Notes under the pieces: model-generated
Seen by the model: only the letters and a program-made list of their open reading frames with translations
Databases searched by the model: none
What the model was told of the DNA's origin: nothing
Made by a program: the position numbers and the translations under genes
DNA from: Oncomelania hupensis
Lineage: Eukaryota; Mollusca; Gastropoda; Littorinimorpha; Pomatiopsidae
Direction of reading: 5' to 3'
Assembly: GCA_036898135.1 (NCBI GenBank)
Contig: CM072511.1
Location: 162,189,314 to 162,253,313, forward strand
Length of the DNA stretch: 64,000 bases
Part shown: in pieces, positions 1 through 12,639 of the stretch
Numbering within the stretch: position 1 is the stretch's first letter
Layout of the letters: each line of letters opens with the position of its first letter

Positions 1-476
1 CTCATTCCTGCTCTGTTCTATCAATCTGCTATACTATCTTCTTCTTTGCTAGACCAGTCACCTACCTTTTTTCTTGAAAACTCTTCTGGGACAAGACTCC
101 TTATTTGTGTGTGAGGTCTGTTGGATCAGCTTGGGAATATTGGACGCTTTCTGCCAGGTGGTCACTAGGGCTTCCCATGATGTTATTATTTAGCAATTTA
201 GGCATTTTATATGTATATGTTTTGCTGATAATTTATAATGATGTTTGTATTCCATTTTGTTTTTGTAAACGGGGGTTCGATAAATTAGAGTATAGCCTCA
301 GCGTCCCCTGCGTGGGATGTCTTTATTGTAAAGTGACTGGCTGGTGGAGAGCTTTCAGTTTTACCACTAGGGTTGTTTCAGCAGATCTTTTATGCGGATC
401 AGGGGTTGTCCGGTCTTGATTTGGCTCGGAAGAGTCCGCTGGACCTAAAGCAATAATCATGTAATGTAATGTAATG
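1..476 (+). mobile_element. Retroposon family R, copy 1 (5' cut by window edge)
   Basis: First of seven copies of a repeat I call family R. It ends in the family's 3' signature (gtcttgatttggctcggaag, then gagtccgctggacctaaagc) and a short tandem tail of gtaat units at 461-476. No coding capacity is evident; the ORFs in it are chance. Other copies show 14-15 bp target duplications, so the family moves by target-primed reverse transcription. Whether it is a SINE or the 3' end of an unseen LINE is open, as I see no convincing A and B boxes. Confidence 0.7.
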
Positions 477-727
477 GACGTTTGGAAGTGAAGCTGTATA
501 ATAATATAATTGACGTAGGTACAATTCCTTCGTCCATGATCCATGAGAGCTGCTCTTTGTTAAGTCCAGAGACCATGCAGCAGTGGAGAGCATTCTGTTC
601 ATTATGACATACAGAAACGTTTGAAACACTGAGCAGATTAGCGCACTAGTTTGAGATTTTATGCACCATTCTCAATTGTTGAGAGTGTCGTTTTAGTTTA
701 GGAAGGCTTCACTGCCTGTTTCATCCT

Positions 728-1020
728 CAACACCTTACTACAACTTTTGGTGGTGCTGCTGCTTCTACTATTACTACTACTTCTGCTACTACTACTACTA
801 CTACTATGACTATTACCACCACTACCTTTGCTACTACTACTACTCCTTCTGCTACTATTACTGCTGCTACTACTACTACTGCTGCTATTACTATTTCTAC
901 TTCTACTGCTGCTGCTACCACTACTACTTCTGCTATTACTACTTCTACTTCTACTGCTGCTGCTACCACTACTGCTACTACTACTACTACTACTATACTA
1001 CTACTTCTACTTCTGCTACA
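728..1020. repeat. Imperfect trinucleotide array (tac/tgc/ttc)n
   Basis: Nearly 300 bases of act/gct/tct-type triplets just upstream of the first visible exon. It gives long artificial open frames of poly-Thr, poly-Leu or poly-Val, which are not genes. Bases 477-727 before it show nothing I can identify. Confidence 0.9.
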
Positions 1021-1040
1021 TATAAGAATTGTGTTTTCAG

Positions 1041-4000
1041 GATCAGAAGATCCTGGAGCTGATGAAGTGGAAGAGAGAGGAGGAGCAACGTCTGGCGGAG
1101 GAGAGTGAACGCACGCGATTGTTGTGGGAGGACGAGAGGCGACGGCAAGAGGCGCTGAGGGCCGTCATGGACAACAAACGTCGCAAACTGCTGGCCATGC
1201 AGAACTCCAACAACAATGCCACTACGGTAAGGCCTCTTTCAGTCCACTAACTAGAACCACTGGCCATGCAGAACTCCAACAACAATGCCACTACTGTAAG
1301 GCCTCTTTCAGTCCACTAACTAGAACCACTGGCCATGCAGAACTCCAACAACAATGCCACTACTGTAAGGCCTCTTTCAGTCCACTAACTAGAACCACTG
1401 GCCATGCAGAACTCCAACAACAATGCCACTACTGTAAGGCCTCTTTCAGTCCACTAACTAGAACCACTGGCCATGCAGAACTCCAACAACAATGCCACTA
1501 CTGTAAGGCCTCTTTCAGTCCACTAACTAGAACCACTGGCCATGCAGAACTCCAACAACAATGCCACTACTGTAAGGCCTCTTTCAGTCCACTAACTAAA
1601 ACCACTGGCAGCACACAAATGGAGATAGACCTATTCCTATTCCCTAGAAGATACGAGATAGACCTATTCCTATTCCCTAGAAGATACGAGATAGACCTAT
1701 TCCCTAGAAGATACGAGATAGACCTATTCCCTAGAAGATACGAGATAGACCTATTCCTATTCCCTAGAAGATATGAGATAGACCTATTCCTATTCCATAT
1801 TCCTATTCCCCAGAAGATACAAGATAGACCTATTCCTATTCCCTAGATGATATGAGATAGACCTATCCCTATTCCCTATAAGATTCGAGATAGACCTATT
1901 CCTATTCCATATTCCTATTCCCCAGAAGATACAAGATAGACCTATTCCTATTCCCTAGATGATACAAGATAGACCTATCCCTATTCCCTAGAAGATACGA
2001 GATAGACCTATTCCTATTCCCTAGAACATACGAAATAGACCTATTCCTATTCCCTAGATGATACAAGATAGACCTATCCCTATTCCCTAGAAGATACGAG
2101 ATAGACCTATTCCTATTCCCTAGAAGATACGAGATAGACCTATTCCTATTCCCTAGAAGATACGAGATAGACCTAGTACCTAGAAGATAGCACCTAATAG
2201 GAAAGTATATCCAAGATGTTGGCATTTAACTCCAGTTCCCTATCTTTAGGTGACACAACTATGCCTGGGATGAACTTACGTGATTTAGGTGTGAGGCTTT
2301 CCAGGACACCGAAGGTTTCCTCTGGGTACTCTGGTTTCCTTTTGCCCTTCAGTAATGGTATTGAATGCAGTCAATCTAAGTTTCAAAAATAAAAATTGGT
2401 TTCTTCAGATCTTCAGATCGCCGTGCTTTGAGTTCGGTTGAGGACAAAGTGTGTGATAGCATACTGTGTTATTATTTTTATTATTATTATTTTTATTATT
2501 TTATTATTATTATTATTATTATTATTATGATTTTACACAAACTTGTTGCCTGCCTCATTTTAGCACCGTATTGAAGAGAAGGGCTCTGTTTTATCTCAGT
2601 TTGGTGCTCTTTCTCTTGGTAAGAACCCCAAAGCTAAGTAAGGACGACAAAATACCCCCTGATACGCCAGTAATTGTCCATTGTGACCGATGGACATTAA
2701 TTAAAGGATGAAGAAGAGGGGTGAGGTGGGCATTTCCATTTTGGGCTATGCTGCCCAGATGTAGAACCAGCACTTTCTGTGTCTCAGTTGCGAAACAGTC
2801 AGCGCCTGCAGCTGGAGGCTGAGAAGGATCTAAACTCTGCGGAACAGGACATCCTGTCTCGCTCCAAACAATCCCATGATGCTTTGTACAGGCAGCTCAA
2901 GTCACAGGTACCCTTTGAAGTGATGTATTATTTTGTTTGCTTATTATTTATATAGTTATTGATATATTTATTTATTTGTTTATGAATTTATGTATGTATT
3001 TATTTACTATTTTATTTATTTATTCCTGTATTAGTGGTTGTTTGTTGCTGTACAGATCATTTTAACGTTTCGAAGATCATCCTTTCCGGGGTGAGTAAAA
3101 TGAATACCAACAACGGGCTGATGCATTCGTGGACAAACATTTCTGCTGTTGAGCTGTGTTATGATGAAACTAAACTTACCCTTGGCCTTTGAGACATAAT
3201 GTACTTAACACAGACCAAAATCACTTGTGACTGAAAAGTAAATCTTTTGCAGTCCACTGTTTTCAGTGGGGTAGCTTAGGAAAAAAAATTAGGGATGATT
3301 TTTTAGGCAGGAACTACAGTTCTTGTAGTCAGCAACCTGGTTCTCGATGTTGTTAGTTCTCAATATCAGCAAAGAAGCTGATGGAGAGCCAGTGGGAAAT
3401 GCACATTTCAGTGAGTCAGCTTAGTGAATATTGTTATGGCAGGAGCTGCAGTTGTCAGAAAAGAAACTGAAGGAGAGTCTTCGGAAGAGTATACAAGAGA
3501 AAAACCTCCAGCAGCAGGCGCATGACGAACAAGACATGCAAAAACGCGTGGCTGTGCTGACCTCTTCCGCCCTCAGATCTGCACACCACAGGAAGGAGGC
3601 AGACTTCTATCACCAAGTCTTGGTAGGTGGTTGGCTGATTAGAGGAATCCTGGATGACTAGTTGTTTAATGCACTTGTTGATAGATCAATAGTTCTCTTT
3701 AGTGAATTATGAAAATTGTAAATCGTGGATTGACTTGACAGATACTGATTTCGTAAAAATGTATGATAATAATAGAAAGTGTATGTAATAATAATAAGTG
3801 TACAAAATACTGTGATGTTTGAAGTGTAAAGTGTGCGATGAATTATGTTTGTGTAGCAACGTTCATTCAGCAACAAGCAGGAGCGATTGGCCTTTGAACA
3901 ACGACGACGAGAACTGGAGAATGATGCGAAGTCAGTCATTGTCTTGAACCTCTCTCAGTCTTTGTCTTGAACCTCTCTGTCTTTGTCTTGAACCTCTCTC

Positions 4001-7000
4001 AGTCTTTGTCTTGAACCTCTCTCAGTCATTGTCTTGAATCTCTCTCAGTCTTTGTCTTGAACCTCTCTCAGTCATTGTCTTGACCCTCTCTCAGTCATTT
4101 CTTGAACCTCTCTCAGTCATTTCTGAACCTCTTTCAGTCATTTCTTGAACCTCTCTCAGTTATTTCTTGAACCTCTTTCAGTCATTTCTTGAACCTCTTT
4201 CAGTCATTGTCTTGACCCTCTCTCAGTCATTTCTTGAACCTCTTTCAATCATTTGTTGAACCTCTTTCAGTCATTGTCTTGACCCTCTCTCAGTCATTTC
4301 TTGAACCTCTTTCAGTCATTTCTTGAACCTCTTTCAGTCATTGTCTTGACCCTCTCTCAGTCATTTCTTGAACCTCTCTTGTCTCCACTCCCTACCTTAT
4401 TCTCTAACCCACCCTCTGCCTGTTAATTCCCTCTTTCATCGTGTTCATGGTGATGATAAAGATTGCACAGGCTTTGGGCCCAGAGTGAGACTTTGTGTTT
4501 GCTTGGCTTACTCCTTGGCTGCTGATTACTGCATTAGCATTAGGAAGATTTGACACTTTATGGGGGGCTCAAACCACACAAGCCATTAACTATCTGGAAT
4601 AAAACTCCTGCCTTACAAAGGATGTGAGGTGTTAAAACAACTTGAAGGATGACTATAGAACACGGGCTTTGGATAAAATTCCTTCCTTCAGTGGGCTCAT
4701 ATATTGTCAGGTAAAAGGTTTGCAGGGTAAAGCCAGTCCCATCCCATGCCCACTTAACATTGCACACACCTCCATTGTGAGGCAACTGGCTGTAGATGAT
4801 AAGCAAACAGTTATTCAAACTGGGGTTGGTTTGTACAGGAAGCAGGAGAAAGGTACGTTGTCTTTGATGGAATTACGCCACAGTCAGGCAGAGGAGAACC
4901 TGACTCACTTGCTGGAGTCCAGAACACAGCAGCTCATGGCTTCCAAGTAAGTACAGGCATTGGCTTTTTTTATTCCAGTTTGATTGTCCCACCGCTGTAG
5001 CTCAGTGGTAGAGCGTTGGCCATAGCTCAGTGGTAGAGCGTTGACCATAGCTCAGTGGTAGAGCGTTGGCCGTAGCTAAGTGGTAGAGCGTTGGCTGTAG
5101 CTCAGTGGTAGAGTGTTGGCCGTAGCTAAGTGGTAGAGCGTTGGCTGTAGCTCAGTGGTAGAGCGTTGGCTGTAGCTCAGTGGTAGAGTGTTGGCCGTAG
5201 CTCAGTGGTAGAGCGTTGGCCGTAGCTCAGTGGTAGAGTGTTGGCCTGGCAAACCCACCACCCAGGTTCCAATCCTGTGGTGGGCAAAATAAAAAGTGGC
5301 AATTTTTCACTGTCCATTTTAGCAGTATGATTGCTCTGGTAGTTCAATGTTGATTCAGGTCCCTACCCCTTTTTCCCTGGGATGGTTATCCCCGTCTGCC
5401 ATATCGCCAATGGTGGGTGTAGACGTTAAACCTCAGTGTTAGTTTTCCCAAAAATGCGATATTATATGAACCGTCACTCATTCATCCTCCCTGTTGTGCA
5501 CATGGATCCACCCACACTCAATCCCTTTATCCTCCATCATTGGTCCTGATTTGGCTCGGAAGAGTCCACTGGACCTAAAGCAATAACCTTGTATTGTATT
5601 GTATCCTCCATCATTCTCCCCCCACCCCCTCCCCATCCCTCCATCTCTCACCATGCAATCACACACACACACACACATCCATAACATAGGAAAGTCAATT
5701 CCTATTGTCATAATAGTTGCGTATAAAGCTACTTTTAGTGGGGGCTTTCTCACAAGGGTTTAAAAACTGGGTGTATCTGCTGTGGACTTTTGAAGATGTC
5801 AACTTACACTCTCTCCATGCATGAAAAATTCATGAACGCACACGCATGTACATGTATACATACACATAACTCACATGCATACAAACATGACCACGTTACT
5901 GCAGTTCAGATAACGCAGTTGCTCGTGGCCATCAGATAATGCACACACACACACACGCGTCCCCCCCCCTCTCTACAGTTACGATATAACTTGGGAATAC
6001 AATTATTTGACTTGATCTTGACTGGACACACACGCATGCATCCACACTCCCACCCACCAATCCACCCACCAATCCACCCACCGCTACCCCTTGACACTAG
6101 ACCAAAGTGGGGACAATGGAGGCGTTTCTTTTGTAAATCATTTGGATGGACGGTCTCTTTGTCTCATTGTTATTTTGATGGAGTTTAATTTGTTATTTTT
6201 TAATGCTTACCGTGTTGTCAGGCTGGCGGAGGAGAAGAAGCAGGAGAAGGCCAGACAGACGCAGCAGCAGCTGGAGGCGGAGATGGAAGCCTGGAGGAAA
6301 CGACTGTTACAGCATCACAGAAAGGTCAGGACCCAGTTGATTGTGTTTAGTTGAGTAGTCAGACTCTTCGTACTTAGACCTCGCATCTTGCTCAACGCCT
6401 ATTTCTTCATCACTGCGAGGATCATGCACGGTAGAGCAATTGAGGTAAATGTGGTAATGTTATTGGTTGTTGTTACAGGTGGAGAAGCAGGCGGAGGTGG
6501 CAGTGAAGGTCAATGTTGATACGCGAGCGCAACGGGCACGACAGGAACGACTTGCTCACCAACAGGACCAAAAGAAGAACCTAGAGAAGTCAGTAGCTCA
6601 TACCCAATTGCTTGTACTCTCTTCGCGATCTGCACCTACTCAGTCTCCGTATTTCCCGGGGCGCTGAAAGCACGCACATTTGCAAAATGATAGAATAAAA
6701 AAAAAAAGAAGCAGAATTTACCGTTTATTCACTCAGTAAGCAACCTTTCATTTTCCCCCTTCTGTCCCCTGTTTTTGTGTAGATGATGGTGTTTTTGTCA
6801 AATCTGTCTAAATTGGCAGAATTTATACACAAATATAAATTTAAAATAATAATAATAATAATAAAATAAAAAAAAGTTGTAATAGTAATAATAATCCCAT
6901 TCCCTCTCCTCCTCGTTATCACACCAACATAATATATTCCTCCCAATCTAGACCAAAATAACCTACTCTAGGTGCATGCAGGCACTTTCACACTCATACA

Positions 7001-8349
7001 GACATCCTTGACATGTAAGAGATGAAGTTAAAAGAAGAAAGTTAGAGCAGGCTGATATGAAGAAACAGATCAAAATCCCAGTTTCATTTTCCGCTAAATT
7101 GATGAAAGAGATTCTGGTAGACTGTTGACTTTGGTTGGGACGCTAGTCTTCAGGTAAGGCTAAATATTCTGGCGTTCAGCTCCCCAAGTACGTCACACAT
7201 GGAAGGGAAAAGTGAAAAAGCGTGAGAAAGGTAAGGGGAGGTAACCCATTGTGGTGTTGTCTGCTTGTTGAGAAGTCTTGAAAGTTGATAATAAATGATT
7301 TCTTTTGCTGCGTGACAGGCTGAGCAAGGAGCATGATAGATGGAAGCGCAGTCTGGTGCGGTCACTGAATGAAAAGGACCGCAAGATCATCGAGCTGCAG
7401 CAGCAGAAAGACCAGTACATTGCACAGGTCAGCATGATCTCCCTTCAGCATTTATAAGACATAAGAAATTGTATTTGCCCAAAGGATTACCAGGCCTGTG
7501 AATTGTACACCCTTTGGCGTATTTATACCCCGCTGAAGTCATGTATTGCGGCCTCCCTGGATCCTCTGGCCGAGCTGTACTCCCTAACCACTTAAACCAA
7601 TTGCCATATCTGTTTACATTGGAAAAATTATTTCCAGCCATGCTAATCAGAGTACTGGACCGGTATTTTGAATAATAACAAATTACTATGAAATACCAAT
7701 GACTGCGATGACCACAAAGATGATGCTGACTATGCGATGATGCAGACGACAACAATGGTCGTGGTAATAATAATGTCATATGTATGGTTGTGAAATAATT
7801 ATAGATATCTTGTTGACCTCTGTACTTGTTTTATGTTCCAAGGGATACTGTAGTCTAGTTTTGGGCCATGTACGCTGTTAACAATTGGAAAAAAACGCAA
7901 CAGAAATTATGGGTACAGACTACGTTGCCATAGCAATCTCCTTAAATGGCCACTCATTGCGGAAAAGGTATTTTGGTAGCATTGTGTGAGGACTGCACGT
8001 TACAGTGACGTCAGCAGCATTGAACAGTTTTAGCCCCATTCTCATACCCTGTGCACCTATCCTACCTCCTTTGAAATGGAAAAAATCTCTGCGCATTCAG
8101 TCATGTGGAGGGAAAAGAAAAGAAAACCCACTCTGACCTATCATTACTAGAATGGTTTCTGCGATGGTGATGATGATGACGAGGATGAGGTGCAGGTCGC
8201 TTGGTCAGCAGGTCTAGTTTATTGGTGGATGTAGTGGATGTTGTATTACGTGTGTTGATGTGCAGTGTGGACATTTTTGTTACTTTAATTTTATTTGGTG
8301 TGCAATTTAAATTTCTTGTTTTAAAATAGGATATGTGATATATGAGTTT

Positions 8350-8408
<59 letters not shown>

Positions 8409-9751
8409 AGTGGAACCTCCGGTATCCGTCTCTCTGGTATACGACTCCCTCTGTTATGTGACCTGAAAACTTCTGACGGATTCACTTCCAATAACACATG
8501 ACCTCTGGTATGCGGCAACGTCGTTTATGCGACCAGCAACCGTGTCTTAAGCCCTTTATACGACCGTCTTAGGCAAATTAAAAGAGATATCAGTTAATTT
8601 ATTGTCTGTACTTTTCGTTTTTTCTCTCATGTTACTGGCTTGTCAAAATGGCGTCGCGCAAGTGGAAAGTTTTGAGTTTGGCAGAGAGAATGAAAGTGAT
8701 TGAAAGAAGTGAAAATGGGTAGAGTTGTTTGTCTATTGCAAGAAGTTTAGACGTTGGGAAGACCCAAATTCATCTCATCATAAAGGATAAGGAATCTGTG
8801 AAACTACGATGGGAGAGTGGAGAAAGTGGCGAAATGAAAACATCGAAACTGAGAGCTTCTGCACTGACAGACTTAGAAAGGACCTGATTAATCGAAAACA
8901 GTCTTCAATTTAAAAGTTTTTCCCTGTTTAAAATGTCTGAAGACCCGACTGTTTTCTATTTTTGAAGTTGTGACTAAAAGACAAAGCTAAAAATGAAACA
9001 TGTTTTATACTATATATTATAGTTTTCTTTGTCAGAGAATACATGCTGGTGAGTGTGAAAATTATGACTACATACCCCTCCGAGCCTGACCCTCCCCCCC
9101 CTCCCACCCCTTGTTTCCGGTATAAGACCACCTCTATTATAAGACCGTTTTTTTGCAGATTTTGGACGGTCATATACCGGAGGTTCCACTGTATTAGCCT
9201 GCCGATAGATTATGCGTGTCTGTGATTATCAAGCACACAGTGTGCTCAATAATGGTATTAACTGTTGCTGAGCTAAATGAATTTTCATTATTATTGATTA
9301 TTAGTATTCATTCTTCTTATTATTATTATAAGTATTATTATTGTAGAAAAGCAGAAAGCAAAGCACTTCAGTAGAGTGACCCTGCGTCTGTCTTACGATG
9401 ACCTGCTAAGGCCGAAAACAGCTGACACACAGAGTGTAGGAAATACTGCAGAAAGACTTTCACCTTTCCTTGAAAGCATAATGCAGTGGCGGGAAATCTT
9501 CTTTCAGGAACCCTGAATTATTTATAGTTACTTTTCTACATAATCATCCAGTGTTGGGAAAACTCCCTTTTCTTGTAATTGTGATTGGTGTTGTACAGAC
9601 ACGGTCGATGGCCCAGATGAGTCAACTGCTGCGGGATCAAGTGCGCAACAAGTACGAACATGACACCTTTGACCGCAAAGTGCTGGAGGCTCAGATCTTC
9701 GCCAAGCTGGAGAGCAAACCCATGCCAAGGCCAGTCAGCGCCAACAGCTAA
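1041..9751 (+). CDS. Coiled-coil protein, 3' ten exons (CCDC177/DUF4659-like?)
   Basis: Exons by splice consensus and frame: 1041-1226, 2564-2637, 2799-2907, 3443-3622, 3857-3930, 4839-4946, 6222-6324, 6479-6588, 7319-7427, 9599-9751 (TAA at 9749). Frames join without a break into the last ~401 residues; the 5' end lies outside the window. The protein is almost all Glu/Lys/Arg/Gln-rich alpha helix (for example KWKREEEQRLAEESERTRL in the first exon), with no signal peptide or membrane segment, ending in MPRPVSANS. Three exons end in a split Lys codon (AA|G), which suggests exon shuffling within one helical repeat. The style recalls CCDC177/DUF4659 proteins, but this is from memory and unverified. 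Exon 2 to 3 uses AA|gtaagg and cag|tcagcg, chosen because other pairs break the frame. The role is unknown, presumably structural. Confidence 0.72.
1191..1605 (+). repeat. 69-bp minisatellite copying an exon end and its splice donor (6 copies)
   Basis: Units start at 1191, 1260, 1329, 1398, 1467 and 1536. Each contains the last ~36 bases of exon 1041-1226, the GTAAGG donor and ~33 bases of intron. The first unit has acg|gtaagg, the others act|gtaagg. 69 is a multiple of three, but each unit has an in-frame TAA after the donor. Confidence 0.93.
1620..2200. repeat. 33-bp minisatellite in intron
   Basis: Degenerate tandem copies of a 33-bp unit (gagatagacctattcctatt followed by ccctagaagatac). 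Some units are shortened or carry an extra attcctattcc. It follows directly after the 69-bp array. Confidence 0.9.
2225..2530 (+). mobile_element. SINE family S1 copy, 5'-degraded, with (ATT)n tail
   Basis: Shares with 21955-22104 (+) and 29350-29625 (-) the body ggacaccgaaggtt...gggtactct...aatggtattg...gcagtcaatctaa, then the 3' end tagcatactg followed by an ATT-rich tail at 2467-2530. The tRNA-like head is decayed here. Confidence 0.6.
3931..4376 (+). repeat. ~22-bp minisatellite starting at a splice donor
   Basis: About 20 degenerate units of cagtcattgtcttgaacct plus ctct. The array begins at the first intron bases after exon 3857-3930, whose donor reads gtcagtcattg, so the repeat unit includes the donor's downstream bases. 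Confidence 0.9.
4990..5450 (+). mobile_element. tRNA-derived SINE with ten tandem A-box units
   Basis: A 25-bp unit (tgtagctcagtggtagagcg + ttggc), which is the D-arm/A-box part of a tRNA, occurs ten times without a gap at 4996-5245. One B-box-like ggttccaatcc follows at 5265-5275, then a SINE-like body ending near gtagacgttaaacctcagtg. The head looks like tRNA-Ala/Gly-type sequence. It is not a functional tRNA gene, because no anticodon arm is present between the A-box array and the B box. Confidence 0.8.
5542..5601 (+). mobile_element. Family R, 60-bp stub (copy 2)
   Basis: Only the last ~45 bases of family R plus a tgtat-type tail, bounded by perfect 14-bp direct repeats tatcctccatcatt at 5528-5541 and 5602-5615. 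Confidence 0.88.
8353..8407. repeat. (TTA)n microsatellite
   Basis: About 18 uninterrupted tta units, ending in the TA used as target by the Tigger element that follows. Confidence 0.93.
8408..9191 (+). mobile_element. Tigger/pogo-type DNA transposon remnant, 784 bp
   Basis: Inverted ends cagtggaacctccggtat at both termini, flanked by TA at 8406-8407 and 9192-9193. Inside from 8648 is the start of a transposase: MASRKWKVLSLAERMKVIE, the helix-turn-helix (CENP-B N-terminal type) of Tigger elements. It is broken by a TAG about 24 codons in and ends after ~80 codons, and the DDE domain is missing. Sits in the last intron of the coiled-coil gene. Confidence 0.9.
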
Positions 9752-12639
9752 GCCCCGCCGCCTGTCTAGTCCGTAGTAGATCTTTTTTATTTTCCATCTC
9801 TACTTTTGTGCAAGATTCATACATTGTACTGGCATATTCTTATGTCCACCGGCAAGTTGTGGGTGGCCCTGACCAGGCATCACTGCTTCATACAAAAGAA
9901 GTTTTTTTACCACTGGATCATTTACACAGTTCCAAGTTACTCTCTGCTGTTTAGTTTCTTTCGCCAGCAGTGCCTGAAGCGTGATTTCTATAACATTTTG
10001 ACTTCTTTTTTTTTTCTCCCCTGCCTTAAAGCACTTTTATAGTTTTGCAAGATGGGTGCCTGTGGTAAATCTTTGTTTTATTATTAATTCCTTTGTCGGC
10101 ACCTTGAATCGCTGCAACAGCGAGAGATGTGAGTATAATAAATCAAGCATTATCAGTTTTGGGGGTAGGAGGGTAATTTTCGTTCAGATTTCTTTGTTGT
10201 TTCTGAAAATGTTTTGTGGTTGCTTTCGATCACCATTTTGTTCGCACCAAAAATATCATTTTGAGAAAAAAACTAACAGCATTTATCGTTTGGAAGGAGC
10301 TGGCAATTCGTTTCATTGTCACCATGAAATTCAGTATTCTGGCTGATACTTTCTTATAGTCTGATTTGACTTATGTTAGCTCATCCACAGCGATGCTCAG
10401 AGTTCTTACTTATTTTAGTTTTTAGATTAAGGCTGTAAAGAATGTACCTTTATGCGTGGTATGTTTTAAATGAATTAAGGTAGGTAGAAGCTAGTGTTGA
10501 CAGACTTGCAGGAATATAGTGACAGCATTGTGACTTGCAAGTCGTTGGCTGCTGTAGCTAATAGTCAGAATCTTATTGACCAGTATCGCGAGTAGTAATA
10601 ATTAGCTTTGTGTATTAACAGATTCTCTGTATCAACAGCTTCCCCAATGTCCCAGTCAGTTCAGCTCGGCTTGCACTGTTGGTCATAGTGTCCCCACTGT
10701 TCTGGATGGCACCAGCGCTGCTCTTGCAGCTGCTTCACTTTCGCTGAGGGAGGCAACCAGGATTTTGCTGAGAAGGCAACCAGGATTTTGCCTGCCTGGG
10801 TGACCAATACAAACACAAAAATAAAAAGAAACAATAATCCAATTTAAGTTTTTTTTTTATTTTGCCAATGTTGTGCATCATCTTAACCCTCAAGATATTT
10901 GTTCCCTTTCCAAAATGCTGATACCTTGCACTGTGTACAGGATTTGTCATAAATGATGTGTTGAGAAGACATTTACCTGTCGGTTTCTACAATATGTAGT
11001 AGGTAATCTGGAGTGTATTGGCATGTATGAGATTGTCTGAGCGAGGTTGGCACATGATTGTCCATGGCTTTTTAAAATTCCTTGTAAAATATTCCTTACT
11101 GTTTTTATTTTTTTTGGATTATTGCATGATTCTTATTTTTCCTATCAACCAAGATGTGGAGTACTTGGATACTTTTGTGGGCTAACAAGTCTGTGATGTT
11201 TATTTAACTTTGACAAGTGTTGACCGATAGGGTCAATGTGAAAGAATCTGGTATGGAGTTGAAAGGTATGTGTGTGATAGGCCAGTAATGGTAACCCCAT
11301 CGAAAGGGAAGAAAGTAATTGTTTGACATTGTTATCATTATTTTTTAATAACTATTTAATTACCATTTGGAGCTAAAAGTGTGTTCGTCTCACAGTGTCG
11401 ATAACTTCGTGAATTAGTAATGTATTATAAAATATGAATTTATGACAAGTGCACACTCTGGTACTAGTGGTCCCCGTTGTTCTGAACTTTTGAGTTGGTA
11501 TAGTGCACCTTGAATCATTACAATGGCGAGATATACATGCATTATAAATCAAGGAATTATTATTAATTAATTTCAGTTGTTTTTTCCCTTTCTTTCTAAT
11601 ATGGATTTAGAAGAGCTGTCTGTTGTTCGTGCATGCAGATATATTTCACAGGAATAATTTGATGGATACAAATCAGGAATAAATGTGTGCATGCATTGTT
11701 TTGAATGCTAGACATTATAATGCAACACATTCTCTTTTGTGGTGAAAACAAAAATAGTTATCGTTAACTGTTGTAAAGTATTAAAATGTAACCTTTGGTG
11801 AAACTGGAACAATGCTTGACAGCGAGAGTTTCTTTTAAATTCAGTTGTCATTTTGATTTTTGGTCATTGGAATGCATGCACAGTGCTTTTCTCTGTCAAA
11901 ATTGGCCTTTGAAATGTGTAGATCAATATAGATATGAATCATACAAAAAAACGTTTTGCATGCTGTGTCGTGTCTAATCTTGTGATTATTACTTTTCCAT
12001 CGCTATCTATCTAATCCCTCCGCCTGGGGAAACTTTTGCAGAGTTTTCACCGCTTTGGTCCCTCTGTTGCTGTTGTCAGCAGGCGTGACATGTCCATGTT
12101 TTGATCATTACTAAACGTCAAACCACAATTTGCGGCGACATGTTTTAGGATCATTAATAAAATTTGTTGTTTGACAGTAACTAGATCCGTTTTTTAAAGG
12201 CACAGGGTATGAAGGACGTTTGCTTTATTTTATGTGACAGAGAGCTTACTTGTGAAATTGTATTGTTGTGACATTAAAAGATGATGTAATGGGCAATGGT
12301 TGTTCAAACCCATCGCTATTCATTGAATTACTAACAACTGTGCCTGCTATATAGGCACTTTTGATGCAGTGCTCTCTTTAGAATCAAACTTCATTTGATT
12401 TTGTTTTGTTTTCATTTTATGACACTTTATTGTCCATTTTTATCGGGAAAGTCTGGGCCGTCTACTCTTGGGGAAGGTGTAGTAGCAGCTAGTGGCGCGC
12501 CCAAACCCAACATACCTAATATTAGTGCTTTAAAATTTTGCCGGGAGAGCAAAACAGGGTACCCCTCGCTCTACCCGCGAGTCAAAAGTAAATAATATTT
12601 GGAGAAACAAAACACCCAGAGACGGGATCAATCCCACAC
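9752..12639. other. 3' UTR of the coiled-coil gene and spacer
   Basis: No coding pattern on either strand. The first AATAAA after the stop is at 10138-10143. Two diverged ~60-bp copies of a sequence starting caccttgaatc lie near 10100 and 11507. A short tandem duplication (ggcaaccaggattttg twice) lies at 10750-10787. The rest is AT-rich and unremarkable. Confidence 0.6.

Noticed and set aside
105..419. Recurring ORF reading SVGSAWEYWTLSARWSLGLP in several places
   Set aside because: It recurs only because it lies in retroposon family R; copies differ by stops and frameshifts with no sign of coding constraint.
806..1108. Long poly-Thr/poly-Leu/poly-Val ORFs
   Set aside because: They are readings of a trinucleotide repeat in all frames.
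1124..1846. 240-codon repetitive ORF
   Set aside because: Produced by a 69-bp array (multiple of three) running into the 33-bp array; the real exon there is in another frame and ends at 1226.
4996..5245. Cluster of tRNA genes
   Set aside because: Only the A-box/D-arm segment repeats; no anticodon arm or acceptor stem is present in any unit.
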